Assembly: GCA_963791325.1 (NCBI GenBank)
Contig: CAWBRU010000022.1
Span: 270,491 to 334,490 of the forward strand
Reading direction: 5' to 3'
Source of the DNA: JBEVJK01 sp963791325
GTDB lineage: Bacteria > Pseudomonadota > Alphaproteobacteria > Rhizobiales > Rhizobiaceae
Length of the DNA stretch: 64,000 bases
Under the pieces are notes generated by a model. It was given only the letters and a program-made list of their open reading frames with translations. It had not been told where the DNA came from and ran no database searches. Below are positions 28,521-40,940 of this stretch, in pieces (position 1 is the stretch's first letter; each line of letters begins with the position of its first letter). The position numbers and the translations under genes are program-made.

Positions 28521-30149
28521 CAGGTGATCACGCTCGGCTTCCTGCGGCCGGTGTGCTTGGCGATCCCGGCGAGATCGTCCGCGGCGGCGATGAGGTCGGC
28601 GAGCGCCGCCTGGGTCTCGAGCCCGAGATCACCGTCCTTGTCCTCATAGCGTTCGATATAGACGCGCAGCGTCGCGCCGGAGGTGCCGGTGCCCGAGAGG
28701 CGGAAGACAACGCGCGAGCCGCCTTCGAACATCACCCGCACGCCCTGCTGGCGGCTGACGGAGCGATCGACGGGATCGTCGTATTCGAAATCGTCGGCGG
28801 CAGCCACCGTCATCCCCCGCACCTTGGTGCCGGGCAGGCTGGCGAGCTTGGCGCGAAGATCCGACATCAGCCGGTTGGCGGCCGCGGTCTCGATCTCCTC
28901 GTAGTCGTGGCGCGAATAGTAGTTGCGGCCGTAGGTGCGCCAGTGGTCGCCGACGATGTCGATCACGCTCTCGCCGCGCGCGGCAAGGATGTTCAGCCAG
29001 AGCAGCACCGCCCACAGGCCGTCCTTCTCGCGCACATGGTTGGAGCCGGTGCCGGAGCTCTCCTCGCCGCAGATCGTGGCCAGCCCGGCATCGAGCAGGT
29101 TGCCGAAGAATTTCCAGCCGGTCGGCGTCTCATACATGCCGATGTCGAATTTCTTCGCCACCCGGTCGGCCGCCCCGCTGGTCGGCATCGAGCGGGCGAT
29201 GCCTTTCAGACCCTCGCTGTAGCCGGGAGCGAGATGGGCATTGGCGGCAAGCAGCGCCAGGCTGTCGGACGGGGTGACGAAGATGCCCTTGCCGAGGATC
29301 ATGTTGCGGTCGCCGTCGCCGTCGGAGGCGGCGCCGAAATCCGGTGCGTCGGGTGCCATCATCGCGTCGTAGAGATGCTTGGCGTGGACCAGATTGGGGT
29401 CGGGATGATGGCCGCCGAAATCCGGCAGCGGCTTGGCGTTGCGCGCCGTGCCTTCCGGGGCGCCGAGGCGGTTTTCGAGGATCTCCGTGGCGTACGGCCC
29501 GGTCACCGCGTGCATGGCGTCGAAGCGCATGCGGAACCCCCCGGCGAACAGGCTGTGAATGGCGGGAAAGTCGAACAAAGTTTCCATCAGCGCGGCATAG
29601 TCGGCGACCGGATCGACGATGCTGACGGTCATGTCGCCGAGCTTGACCGGGCCGAGCTTGTCGATGTCGATCGGATCGCTGTCGATGATCCGGTATTGGC
29701 TGATCGCCTTGGTGTGCGCGAAGATGGCGTCGGTGACCTTCTCCGGCGCCGGGCCGCCATTGCCGATATTGTACTTGATGCCGAAATCCTCGTGCGGCCC
29801 GCCGGGATTGTGGCTGGCCGACAGGATGAGCCCGCCGAAGGCCTTATATTTGCGGATGAGGTGGGATGCCGCCGGCGTCGACAGGATGCCGCCTCGGCCG
29901 ACGATCACCTCGCCGAAGCCGTTGGCCGCCGCCATCCCGAGCACGATCTGGATGACCTCGCGGTTGTAGTAGCGGCCGTCGCCGCCCAGCACCAGCGTCT
30001 TGCCTTGAAAACCCTCCAACGAGTTCGAACACCGACTGAACGAAGTTCTCGACATAGTTGGCCTGCTGGAACTCGGGCACCTTCTTGCGCAGCCCCGAGG
30101 TGCCTGGCTTCTGGTCGGAATAGGGCTGGGTGGCAACGGTCCTGATCAT
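28520..30149 (-). CDS. pgm: Phosphoglucomutase, one frameshift near the 5' end
   Basis: The gene runs from the ATG at 30149, which overlaps the glgA stop, to TGA. Its length is 543 codons plus one base. Alignment by eye shows FVQSVFE in one frame and LEGFQGKTLVLGGDGRYYNREVIQ in the next, joined near 30020 where one base is extra. Catalytic features are intact: the phosphoserine loop LSASHNPGG, the metal loop FGAASDGDGDRNMI and the sugar-binding loop GEESSGTGSNHVREKDG. It interconverts glucose 1- and 6-phosphate and links glycogen with central metabolism. All other glycogen genes are open except glgB, so sequence error is likely here. Confidence 0.85.
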
Positions 30150-31597
30150 GCGCTTGGCGGTCCTTTTGACAGCAGTCGCTTGTAGAGCGCGGCGTAACGG
30201 CGGGCGCTGCGCTGCCACGAGACGTCGGCCTTCATGCCCTGCAGCTGCACGGATTTCCAGTCTTCGGCGACTTCGTAGACGGCGATCGCCCGGCGCACGG
30301 CATCGGTCAGCGCATCGGCGCTTTCGGTGTCGAACTGGATGCCGGTGGCCACTCCGGCGGTCAGCGCCGCCTCGTTGGCGTCGACCACGGTGTCGGCCAG
30401 CCCGCCGGTCCGCGCCACCAGCGGCACGCAGCCATAGCGCAGCCCGTAGAGCTGGGTGAGCCCGCACGGCTCGAAGCGCGACGGGATCAGGATGGCGTCG
30501 CTGCCGCCCTGCAACAGGTGCGACAGCGGCTCGTCATAGCCGATCACCATGCCCATGCGGCCGCGATGGCGCGCCGCGGCGGCGAGCAGCGCTCCCTCCA
30601 GCGCCTGGTCGCCGGAGCCCAGGATGGCGAGCTTGCCGCCCATGGCGATGATCCCGTCGACGACGGCGGCGAGGATATCCATGCCCTTCTGCCAGGTCAG
30701 CCGGCTGACCACGCAAAACAGCGGCGCCCCGTCATGCTCCAGCGCGAAACGCTCCTCCAGCGCGCGCTTGTTGGCGGCGCGCCCGGCGAGCGTGTTCGCC
30801 TCATAGGTGCGGGCGAGATGGACGTCGGTCGCCGGGTTCCAGATCGACACATCGATGCCGTTGACGATGCCGGTCAAGTCGGCCGAACGCAGATTGAGCA
30901 GCCCGTCGAGCCCCATGCCGAAGGCCGGGGTGCGGATCTCCCGGGCATAGGTGGGACTGACCGTGGTGATCGCGCTCGCCGCCTGCAGCCCGCCCTTGAG
31001 GAAGCCGACGCCGCCATAATACTCGACCCCGTCGAGCGCCATGGCGTGCGGCGGCAGCCCGAGCAATGGAAACACGCTCGCCGGAAACTGGCCCTGGAAG
31101 GCGAGGTTGTGCACCGTCATCACCGTCGGGATGGGCTGCGGCGGGCCATAGCGCAGGTAAGCGAGCGTCATCGCCGCCTGCCAGTCATGGGCGTGGACGA
31201 TGTCGGGCTGGTAGTCCGCAACGATCTTCTGCGCGAGGTCCGCGCCGGCCCGCGACAGCGCCGCGAAGCGGCGGGCATTGTCGGGCCAGTCCTGGCCGGT
31301 GCTGTCGCCATAGGGGCTGCCGGCGCGCAGATAGAGGTGCGGGGCGTCGAGCACCCAGAGGTCGAGGTCGGCGACGCGCGCCCGCGCCAGCTCCGCCTTG
31401 CCGCCGTGGAGATCGCCGTAGCGGTGGAAAACGGTACGCTCCGGCAGTGCTTCCATCACCGCGGGATAGCCGGGGACGAGCGTCGTCACCGCAATGCCTT
31501 CGCCGGCGAGCGCGGGCGGCAGCGCACCCGCGACGTCGGCCAGCCCGCCGGTCTTGATCAGCGGGAACAGCTCGGAGGTGACCGAGAGGACCTCCAT
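30146..31597 (-). CDS. glgA: Glycogen synthase (ADP-glucose type, GT5)
   Basis: The 483-residue GT5 enzyme starts MEVLSVTSELFPLIKTGGLADV, with the conserved KTGGL ADP-glucose motif. It also has HAHDWQAAMTLAYLRY, VMTVHNLAFQGQFP, NLRSADLTGIVNGID and, in the second Rossmann domain, VVSRLTWQKGMD and the EX7E region IPSRFEPCGLTQLYGLRYGCVPLV with TGGLADTV. Length is normal. The start is two bases after the glgC stop. It extends alpha-1,4 chains from ADP-glucose. Confidence 0.95.
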   Translation of the reverse strand: MEVLSVTSELFPLIKTGGLADVAGALPPALAGEGIAVTTLVPGYPAVMEALPERTVFHRYGDLHGGKAELARARVADLDLWVLDAPHLYLRAGSPYGDSTGQDWPDNARRFAALSRAGADLAQKIVADYQPDIVHAHDWQAAMTLAYLRYGPPQPIPTVMTVHNLAFQGQFPASVFPLLGLPPHAMALDGVEYYGGVGFLKGGLQAASAITTVSPTYAREIRTPAFGMGLDGLLNLRSADLTGIVNGIDVSIWNPATDVHLARTYEANTLAGRAANKRALEERFALEHDGAPLFCVVSRLTWQKGMDILAAVVDGIIAMGGKLAILGSGDQALEGALLAAAARHRGRMGMVIGYDEPLSHLLQGGSDAILIPSRFEPCGLTQLYGLRYGCVPLVARTGGLADTVVDANEAALTAGVATGIQFDTESADALTDAVRRAIAVYEVAEDWKSVQLQGMKADVSWQRSARRYAALYKRLLSKGPPSA

Positions 31598-31599
31598 GA

Positions 31600-32862
31600 T
31601 CAGCTGCCGATCCGGTCGATCATGTCCTGGGTGATCAGGCAGATGCCGTTCTCCGAGACGCGGAAGCGGCGCTTGTCGAGCTCCGGATCTTCGCCGACGA
31701 CGAGGCCTTCGGGGATGCGCACGCCGTGGTCGAGCACCACCCGTTTCAGCCGGGCGTGGCGGCTGATCTGGCAGTCCGGCAGCACCACGGCCTCGTCGAG
31801 CACGGAGAAGGAGTTGATGCGCACCCCGGTGAACACCAGCGTGCGGCGGATCGTGGCACCGGAGACGATGCAGTCGCCGGCGACGAGCGACGACGTCGCC
31901 GAGCCGCGCCGGCCGTCCTCGTCGTGAACGAATTTCGCCGGCGGCTTGATCTCGGCATAGGTCCAGATCGGCCAGTCGCGGTCGTAAATGTCGAGCTCGG
32001 GCGTGATGTCGGTCAGGTCGATATTGGCTTCCCAATAGGCATCGATGGTGCCGACGTCGCGCCAATAGGCCTCGCGCTCGAAGCTCGAGCGCACGCAGGA
32101 CTGGGCGAAGCGGTGGGCGACCGCTTTGCCGTGAGCGACGATATAGGGGATGATGTCCTTGCCGAAGTCGCGGCTCGAATTGGGCTCGGCCGCATCGCGG
32201 CGCAGCTGGTCCATCAGGAACTTGGTGCGGAAGACATAGATGCCCATCGAAGCCAGCGCGTAGCCGGGATTGCCGGGAATGCCCGGCGGATCGGAGGGCT
32301 TCTCGATGAAGGAGATGATGTTGTCCTTGTCGTCGACATGCATGACGCCGAACCCGGTCGCCTCCATACGCGGCACTTCCAAGCAGCCGACGGTGACATC
32401 GGCGCCGGTGGCGACATGCTGGCGCAGCATCAGCTCGTAGTCCATTTTGTAGATGTGATCGCCGGCCAGAATCACCATGAATTCAGGGCCATAGCTCTCG
32501 ATAATGTCGATGTTCTGGAACACCGCGTCGGCAGTGCCCTCATACCACTGGGTCTCCGAGACGCGCTGGCTCGCCGGCAGGATGTCGAAGCTCTCGTTGC
32601 GCTCGGGCCGCAGGAAATTCCAGCCGCGCTGCAGATGGCGGATCAGCGAGTGGGCCTTGTATTGCGTGGCGACGCCGATGCGGCGGATGCCGGAATTGAT
32701 CGCGTTGGACAACGCAAAGTCGATGATCCGGGTCTTGCCGCCGAAATAGACCGCCGGCTTGGCCCGCCGGTCGGTCAGTTCCTTGAGCCGCGAGCCGCGC
32801 CCGCCGGCCAGGACATAGGCCATCGCATCGCGCGCCAGCGGCTGGTTGGTGTTCAGCTCCAT
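31600..32862 (-). CDS. glgC: Glucose-1-phosphate adenylyltransferase
   Basis: The 420-residue ADP-glucose pyrophosphorylase starts with YVLAGGRGSRLKELTDRRAKPAVYFGGK, which holds the nucleotide-binding GGxGxRL motif and the activator lysine region. The catalytic Asp is in ILAGDHIYKMDY and the glucose-1-phosphate contact is in GIYVFRTKFL. A left-handed beta-helix C-terminus is present (VFTGVRINSFSVLDEAVVLPDC). GGAGGG lies seven bases upstream of the start. As the committed step of glycogen synthesis it is likely the regulated point of the pathway. Confidence 0.95.
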   Translation of the reverse strand: MELNTNQPLARDAMAYVLAGGRGSRLKELTDRRAKPAVYFGGKTRIIDFALSNAINSGIRRIGVATQYKAHSLIRHLQRGWNFLRPERNESFDILPASQRVSETQWYEGTADAVFQNIDIIESYGPEFMVILAGDHIYKMDYELMLRQHVATGADVTVGCLEVPRMEATGFGVMHVDDKDNIISFIEKPSDPPGIPGNPGYALASMGIYVFRTKFLMDQLRRDAAEPNSSRDFGKDIIPYIVAHGKAVAHRFAQSCVRSSFEREAYWRDVGTIDAYWEANIDLTDITPELDIYDRDWPIWTYAEIKPPAKFVHDEDGRRGSATSSLVAGDCIVSGATIRRTLVFTGVRINSFSVLDEAVVLPDCQISRHARLKRVVLDHGVRIPEGLVVGEDPELDKRRFRVSENGICLITQDMIDRIGS

Positions 32863-32882
32863 ATCACCCTCCCAAGTGTTGC

Positions 32883-35094
<2,212 letters not shown>

Positions 35095-35153
35095 GCCGGG
35101 GGGCCCTCCTCCAACTCGGACAGTAAGCGCTCCGCGGCGCCTTCTACAATCGC

Positions 35154-37622
35154 TTAAACGGGTACGTTCCAGATTTCGTTGCTGTATTGGCGAATGGTGC
35201 GGTCCGAGGAGAACCAGCCCATGCGCGCGACATTGTGAATGGCCATCGATCCCCAGGCCGGGCTGTCGCGCCAGATCTGGTCGACCTTGCGCTGGGCGGC
35301 CGCATAGGCGTCGAAATCGGCCGCAACCATGAACCAGTCATGGTCATAGAGCCCGTTGATCAGATCGCGGTAGCGATCGGGCTGGTCGGGCGAGAACACG
35401 CCGGAATCGATCGCCGACAGCGCCTGCATGAGCTCTGGCGAGTTCTCGATCACGGCGCGCGGCTGGTAGCCGCCCGCCCGGCGCTCGGCCACCTCCTCGG
35501 TGGTCAGGCCGAAGATGACGATGTTGTCGTCGCCGACCTGCTCCTTGATCTCGACATTGGCGCCGTCCAGCGTACCGATGGTGACCGCGCCGTTGAGCGC
35601 GAACTTCATGTTGCCGGTGCCGGAAGCTTCCATGCCGGCGGTCGAGATCTGCTCGGAGAGATCGGCCGCCGGCACCATAATCTCGGCCAGGCTGACATTG
35701 TAGTTGGGGATGAACACAAGCTTGAGCAGCCCGCGCACCGCCGGGTCGCGGTTGATCACCCGGGCGACGTCGTTGGCCAGTTTGATGATCAGCTTGGCGT
35801 TGTGATAGCTGGGCGCGGCCTTGCCGCCGAAGAACTTCACCCGCGGCATCCAGTCCTTCTCGGGATGGGAGCGGATCTGGTCGTAGAGTGCCACCGCCTC
35901 GATGATGTTGAGCAGCTGGCGCTTGTATTCATGGATGCGCTTGATCTGAATATCGAACAGCGCCGACGGGTCGATGCGGATGCCGAGCCGCTCGCCGACC
36001 AGGTAGGACAGCCGTTCCTTGTTGGTGCGCTTGACCGCGGCAAAGCGCTCGCGGAAGCCGGCATCGTCGGCGAAGCGGTCAAGCTCCGCCAGCTGGTTGA
36101 TGTCGTCGAGGAAGCCGTCGCCGATCGTGTCGCGCGCCAGCTGGGTCAGCCCGGGGTTGCATTGCAGCAGCCAGCGGCGCGGGGTGATGCCGTTGGTCTT
36201 GTTGTTGATGCGCTCGGGATAGAGCTTGTGCAGGTCGGCAAACACCGTGTTCTTCATCAGCTCGGTGTGCAGCGCCGAGACACCGTTGATCGAATGCGAG
36301 CCGGCAAAGGCGAGATTGCCCATCCTGACGCGCCGGTCGGCGCCTTCATGAATCAGCGAGATGTTACTGATCTGCCCGCCGTCGAAGCGGTCGGCCGCGC
36401 GCGCCTCGAGCAGGATCTGGGCGTTGATGGCATAGATGATCTGCATGTGGCGCGGCAAAAGCCGCTCGAACAGCGGCACCGGCCAGCTCTCCAGCGCCTC
36501 CGGCAGCAGCGTGTGGTTGGTGTAGGCGAAGGTCTTCTTGGTCAGGTCCCAGGCGGTGTCGAAGTCGATCCCGTGGACGTCCATCAGAAGCCGCATCAGC
36601 TCGGCGACGGCGACTGCCGGATGGGTGTCGTTGAGATGGATCGCGGCCTTGTCGGGCAGCGACATCAGCTCGCCATACTGGCTGAGATGGCGCTGCATGA
36701 TGTCCTGGAGCGAGGCGGAGGAGAAGAAATACTCCTGCCGCAGCCTGAGCTCCTGCCCGGCCAGGTGGGAATCGGCCGGGTAGAGCACCTGGGCGAGCAC
36801 TTCGGCCTTGTTGCTTTCGCGCAGCGCGCCGATGTGGTCGCCGGCGTTGAAGGCGTCGAGCAGGATCGGGTCGACCGACATCGCCGACCATAACCTGAGC
36901 GTGTTGACGCGGTTGCCGCGCCAGCCGACGACCGGCGTATCATAGGCGACGGCCAGCACCCGCTCCTGCGGCTTCCAGACATGGCGCTCGAGCCGCCCGT
37001 CCTTGGAGGTGACGCTTTCGACGGCGCCGCCGAAGCCGACCTCGAAGGAGCGCTCGCGGCGCTCGAACTCCCAGGGATTGCCGTGCTCGAGCCAGGTCTC
37101 GGGCAGCTCGACCTGCCAGCCGTCGGAAAACTCCTGGCGGAACAGGCCATGGACGTAGCGGATGCCGTAGCCATGCGCCGGCACATCGACGGTCGCCATG
37201 CTCTCCATGAAGCAGGCCGCAAGCCGGCCGAGGCCGCCATTGCCCAGCGCGGCGTCGGGCTCGAGCCGCGCAATCACGTCGAGCTCGACGCCCAGCTGGG
37301 ACAGCGCCTCGCGCATGTTTTCGTAGATGCCGATGTTGGAAAAGGCATCGCGCATCAGCCGGCCGATCAGGAACTCCAGCGACAGATAGTAGACCCGCTT
37401 CTCCTGCTTCTCATAAGCTTCCTTGGTCGACGCGATCCAGCGTTCGATGATGCGGTCGCGCACCACCTTGATGGCGGCGGTCAGCCAGTCATGCGGGGTC
37501 GCCACGCTGGCGTCCTTGCCCAGCCGGTAGGTGAGGCTTTCCAGGATCTCGGTGGCCAGCGATTTGGGGTCGGTGTCGTCCAGGACGGATTCCAGGATCT
37601 TGTTGTTCGGCTTATGGTTCAT
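35154..37622 (-). CDS. glgP: Glycogen phosphorylase
   Basis: The 822-residue enzyme (GT35) starts at ATG 37622 (MNHKPNNKIL), preferred to the upstream TTG at 37628. The conserved regions are YYLSLEFLIGRLMRDAF, ALGNGGLGRLAACFMESMA, the active-site region HLNDTHPAVAVAELMR and YTNHTLLPEALE, and the pyridoxal-phosphate lysine in EASGTGNMKFALNG. Phosphate-binding residues are in VKFFGGKAAPSYHNAK. It releases glucose 1-phosphate from the ends of glycogen. It is the first gene of the operon, and 60 bases separate it from glgB. A hairpin lies in its leader (37639-37658). Confidence 0.95.
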   Translation of the reverse strand: MNHKPNNKILESVLDDTDPKSLATEILESLTYRLGKDASVATPHDWLTAAIKVVRDRIIERWIASTKEAYEKQEKRVYYLSLEFLIGRLMRDAFSNIGIYENMREALSQLGVELDVIARLEPDAALGNGGLGRLAACFMESMATVDVPAHGYGIRYVHGLFRQEFSDGWQVELPETWLEHGNPWEFERRERSFEVGFGGAVESVTSKDGRLERHVWKPQERVLAVAYDTPVVGWRGNRVNTLRLWSAMSVDPILLDAFNAGDHIGALRESNKAEVLAQVLYPADSHLAGQELRLRQEYFFSSASLQDIMQRHLSQYGELMSLPDKAAIHLNDTHPAVAVAELMRLLMDVHGIDFDTAWDLTKKTFAYTNHTLLPEALESWPVPLFERLLPRHMQIIYAINAQILLEARAADRFDGGQISNISLIHEGADRRVRMGNLAFAGSHSINGVSALHTELMKNTVFADLHKLYPERINNKTNGITPRRWLLQCNPGLTQLARDTIGDGFLDDINQLAELDRFADDAGFRERFAAVKRTNKERLSYLVGERLGIRIDPSALFDIQIKRIHEYKRQLLNIIEAVALYDQIRSHPEKDWMPRVKFFGGKAAPSYHNAKLIIKLANDVARVINRDPAVRGLLKLVFIPNYNVSLAEIMVPAADLSEQISTAGMEASGTGNMKFALNGAVTIGTLDGANVEIKEQVGDDNIVIFGLTTEEVAERRAGGYQPRAVIENSPELMQALSAIDSGVFSPDQPDRYRDLINGLYDHDWFMVAADFDAYAAAQRKVDQIWRDSPAWGSMAIHNVARMGWFSSDRTIRQYSNEIWNVPV

Positions 37623-37638
37623 CAGCAATCCATGTTCG

Positions 37639-37658
37639 GCGGCCGCACGCGCGGCCGC
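37639..37658. promoter_or_regulatory. Perfect 8-bp hairpin in the leader of glgP
   Basis: GCGGCCGC occurs on both sides of ACGC (37639-37646, 37651-37658). It lies 17 bases upstream of the glgP start on the minus strand. It could shape the mRNA leader or be a remnant of an upstream terminator. No T run is present. Confidence 0.45.
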
Positions 37659-37754
37659 TCATATGAGGCTCAAGGCAGCTCCCGCACGGAAATTAGCGGG
37701 GAAGCCGCAGGTTGCAACGTCAAATCGCCGCGTCGCCCCGCCGCACCGGGCGGC

Positions 37755-38537
37755 TCAGGCTGCGAGCGCCTCTTCGGGCGGCTTCTTGGCTCCCGTCATG
37801 AAGGCGACCGCATCCGACATCTCATATTGCTTGGGGTCGATGACAGTGAGACGGCGGCCCAGGCGGTGGATGTGAATGCGGTCGGCGACCTCGAAGACAT
37901 GCGGCATGTTGTGCGAGATCAGGACAATCGGCAGCCCTCGTTTCTTGACGTCGAGGATCAGCTCGAGCACTCGGCGCGATTCCTTGACGCCGAGCGCGGC
38001 GGTCGGCTCGTCCATGATCACCACCTTGGAGCCGAATGCGGCGGCGCGCGCCACGGCCACGCCCTGGCGCTGGCCGCCGGACAGCGTCTCGACCGCCTGG
38101 CCGATGTTCTGGATGGTCATCAGCCCGAGTTCGGTGAGCTTGGCGCGCGCCCGCTTCTCCATCGCCGGGCGGTCGAGCATGCGCAGCCACTCGCCGAGGA
38201 AGCCCGGCCGCCGCAGTTCGCGGCCGAGGAACATGTTGTCGGCGATCGACAGGGCCGGCGACAGCGCCAGGTTCTGGTAGACGCATTCGATACCGGCGTC
38301 GCGGGCCTCCATCGGCGAGCGGAAATGGATCGGCTTGCCCTCCAGCCGCATCTCCCCCTCGTCGGGATGGATGGCGCCGGAGATCGCCTTGATCAGCGAC
38401 GACTTGCCGGCACCGTTGTCGCCGATGACGGCAAGCACCTCGCCCGGATAGAGGTCGAAATCGGCATGATCGAGGGCGGTGACGCGGCCATAGCGCTTGA
38501 CCAGCCCGCGGGCGGTGAGGATGGGTTCCCGGGTCAT
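37755..38537 (-). CDS. frcA: Fructose ABC transporter ATPase FrcA
   Basis: This single-cassette ATPase of 260 residues starts MTREPILTARGLVKRYGRVTALD. It has Walker A GDNGAGKSSL, signature ETLSGGQRQGVAVARA, Walker B VVIMDEPTAALGVKE and the switch histidine in VLISHNMPHVFEV. The match in length, order and detail to Sinorhizobium FrcA is good. The ATG overlaps the stop of frcC (TGATG). It works with FrcC and FrcB in high-affinity fructose (also ribose and mannose in S. meliloti) uptake. Confidence 0.9.
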   Translation of the reverse strand: MTREPILTARGLVKRYGRVTALDHADFDLYPGEVLAVIGDNGAGKSSLIKAISGAIHPDEGEMRLEGKPIHFRSPMEARDAGIECVYQNLALSPALSIADNMFLGRELRRPGFLGEWLRMLDRPAMEKRARAKLTELGLMTIQNIGQAVETLSGGQRQGVAVARAAAFGSKVVIMDEPTAALGVKESRRVLELILDVKKRGLPIVLISHNMPHVFEVADRIHIHRLGRRLTVIDPKQYEMSDAVAFMTGAKKPPEEALAA

Positions 38538-39628
38538 CAGCCTGCTACCTTCCTGATCCATTGGTCGATCGCGACCGCGATGATGATCAACATGCCGATC
38601 AGCAGATAGGTCCATTGCGGGTCGGTCCCGATCAGCCTGAGACCGAGCGAGAATACGCCGACGATCAGCGCGCCGAACAGCATGCCGAGCAGCGAGCCGC
38701 GGCCGCCGAACAGCGATATGCCGCCGATCACCACCGCGGTGATCGATTCGATGTTGGCGAACTGGCCGGAGGTCGGCGACACCGAGCCCAGCCGGCCGAT
38801 CAGCACCCAGCCGGCAAAGGCGCAGATGATGCCGGACAGCATGTAGACCGAGACCAGCATCTTCTTGACGCTGACGCCGGAAAGCTGGGCCGCCTCGGCG
38901 TCGTCGCCGACTGCATAGACGTGGCGGCCCCAGGCGGTGTGGTTGAGCACATACCAAAGGATCAACACCAACAGCACCATGGCGACCACGCCGTAGGTGA
39001 AGACGGCGTTGCCGATCTTGAAATTGGCCCCGAAGGCGTGGAGCAGGGGCGCCTGGGCGGCGATGTCCTGGGAGCGGATCGTCTCGTTGGCCGAATACAG
39101 GAAGTTGGCGGCCAGCACGATCTGCCACGTTCCGAGCGTGACGATGAAGGGCGGCAGGCGCATATACGCCACCAGCGCGCCGTTGAGCCAGCCGCAGAAG
39201 GCGCCGACGATGAAGCCGCACAGGATGGCGAGCGGCGCCGGCATGCCGTAGTGGAATACGAACTGGCCCATGATCACCGACGACAGCACCATGATGGCGC
39301 CGACGGAGAGGTCGATACCGGCGGTCAGGATGACCAGCGTCTGGGCGGCGCCGACGATGCCGACCACGGCCGTCTGCTGAAGGATCAGCGTCATCGAGAA
39401 GGCGGAGAAGAACTTGCCGCCGACCAGGACGCCGAAGATCGCGATCGACAGCACCAGCACGATGAGCGGGACGGCCGCCGGATTGGAGTGCAGGAAATGC
39501 TGCAGCCGCTCGAGCGGCGTCTTGGCGTGGGTGTCGAAACTGGCAACGGAGGTATCGCTGCCCGACAGGACCTTCTCGAATTCCTGCGGCTGTCCCCGGC
39601 CGCTTGCCGTGGCATCGCTCATCGTCAA
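38537..39628 (-). CDS. frcC: Fructose ABC transporter permease FrcC
   Basis: The 363-residue permease has a long cytoplasmic start (about 50 residues: MTMSDATASGRGQPQEFEKV) followed by membrane spans. The BPD_transp_2 signature is VILTAGIDLSVGAIMVLSSV. Other segments are YMRLPPFIVTLGTWQIVLAAN and the EAA-like ITAVVIGGISLFGGRGSLLGM. The long polar N-terminus is as in FrcC of rhizobia. It is the second gene of frcBCA. Confidence 0.9.
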   Translation of the reverse strand: MTMSDATASGRGQPQEFEKVLSGSDTSVASFDTHAKTPLERLQHFLHSNPAAVPLIVLVLSIAIFGVLVGGKFFSAFSMTLILQQTAVVGIVGAAQTLVILTAGIDLSVGAIMVLSSVIMGQFVFHYGMPAPLAILCGFIVGAFCGWLNGALVAYMRLPPFIVTLGTWQIVLAANFLYSANETIRSQDIAAQAPLLHAFGANFKIGNAVFTYGVVAMVLLVLILWYVLNHTAWGRHVYAVGDDAEAAQLSGVSVKKMLVSVYMLSGIICAFAGWVLIGRLGSVSPTSGQFANIESITAVVIGGISLFGGRGSLLGMLFGALIVGVFSLGLRLIGTDPQWTYLLIGMLIIIAVAIDQWIRKVAG

Positions 39629-39724
39629 TCCTTCCGCGCAGCCAATGCGCTTTGCTGGTTGTCGGAGGCGGCCCGCAGAGGCCGTCTCCAGTTTGCCGTA
39701 ACGGCGGGAGTCAAACGCTGCGGC

Positions 39725-40760
39725 TCAGCCCCAGCACTTGTCGAGGCCGGCCTTGGTGTCGATCGATTCGACCCCGGAGGCGGGCTTGTCGGTGACCAGC
39801 GTGGCACCGGTGTCGAAGAACTGCTTGCCTTCGGTCGCCTTCGGCTTCTCGCCGCCGTCGGCGAACTTCTTGATCGCTTCGATGCCCATCGAGGCCATCA
39901 GCAGCGGGTATTGCTGCGAGGTCGCGCCGATCACGCCCTCGGCGACGTTCTTGACGCCCGGGCAGCCGCCGTCGACCGAGACGATCAGCACATTGCCTTC
40001 CATGCCGACCGCCTTCAGCGCCTCATAGGCGCCGGCGGCCGACGGCTCGTTGATGGTGTAGACGACGTTGATGCTCGGGTCCTTCTGCAGGCAATTCTCC
40101 ATTGCCTTGCGCCCGCCTTCCTCGTTGCCGTTGGTGACGTCGTGACAGACGTTGCCTGGCATCATCCTCGTCGCCGATCTTGTTGGCGTCCTTGGTGTCG
40201 ATGCCGAAGCCCTTCATGAAGCCCTGGTCGCGCAGAACGTCGACGGTCGGCTGGCTGGGATTGAGGTCCATATAGGCGATCTTGGCGTCCTTGGCCTTGT
40301 CGCCCAAGGTGGCGGCCGCCCACGAGCCGATCAGCTGGCCGGCCTTGAAATTGTCGGTGGCGAAGGTGGCGTCGGCGGCGTCGATCGGCTCAAGCGGCGT
40401 GTCGAGCGCAATCACCAGGATGCCGGCGTCACGCGCCTTCTTGACCGAGTCGACGATCGCCTTGGAGTCGGACGGCACCAGGAGGATGCCCTTGGCGCCG
40501 TCGGCGATGCAGGACTCGATCGCCGCGACCTGGCTCTCATTGTCGCCGTCGATCTTGCCGGCATAGGCCTTGAGAGTGACGCCGAGCTCCTTGGCCTTGG
40601 CGGTCGCGCCTTCCTTCATCTTGACGAAGAACGGGTTGGTGTCGGTCTTGGTGATCAGGCAGGCGCCGACATCGGCCGCAAGAGCCGGCGCGGCAAACGC
40701 GCTCGCAGCTGCAGCGGCAGCGCCGAAGACGCAGGATTTCAACAACGAAGCTTTGGTCAC
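39725..40760 (-). CDS. frcB: Fructose ABC transporter binding protein FrcB, one frameshift
   Basis: The start is GTG 40760, after GGGAGG. The signal peptide ends with AAPALAADVG. The body closely follows Sinorhizobium FrcB: VGACLITKTDTNPFFVKMK, LKAYAGKIDGDNESQVAAI, DTPLEPIDAADATFATDN and LNPSQPTVDVLRDQGFMKG. At about 40160 the frame changes from NKIGDEDD to PGNVCHDVTNGNEEGGRK because of one extra base, and the second frame runs to the end (GLDKCWG). Length restored is 344 residues, right for FrcB. The absence of any other lesion suggests a sequence error. It begins the operon and binds fructose in the periplasm. Confidence 0.85.
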
Positions 40761-40877
40761 GGTGATCCTCCCAGTGAACAGGCGTTGGATGGCTATGGCA
40801 GCCATCGGTCATGCATTGGCTCCTCACACCGGCCATATGCAAAATTGACGAAACACCAAATTGCACCCCAAGTCAAT

Positions 40878-40900
40878 TATTAAATCACTCTTATTTAATA
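40878..40900. promoter_or_regulatory. AT-rich palindrome, candidate FrcR operator
   Basis: TATTAAAT (40878-40885) and ATTTAATA (40893-40900) are perfect inverted arms with a 7-base spacer. The element sits in the 180-base region between the divergent frcB and frcR starts and is much more AT-rich than the surroundings. ROK-family repressors such as NagC and Mlc bind similar AT-rich palindromes, so this is a good candidate for FrcR control in both directions. Confidence 0.6.
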
Positions 40901-40940
40901 TTGACAGGAATGCCTCGCCGGCGCCATTCTCGCCGGCCAA

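Noticed and set aside
24835..30145. Long plus-strand open frames opposite the glycogen genes
   Set aside because: They are shadows of the conserved minus-strand enzymes. They are rich in Arg, Gly and Ala and have no recognisable domain.
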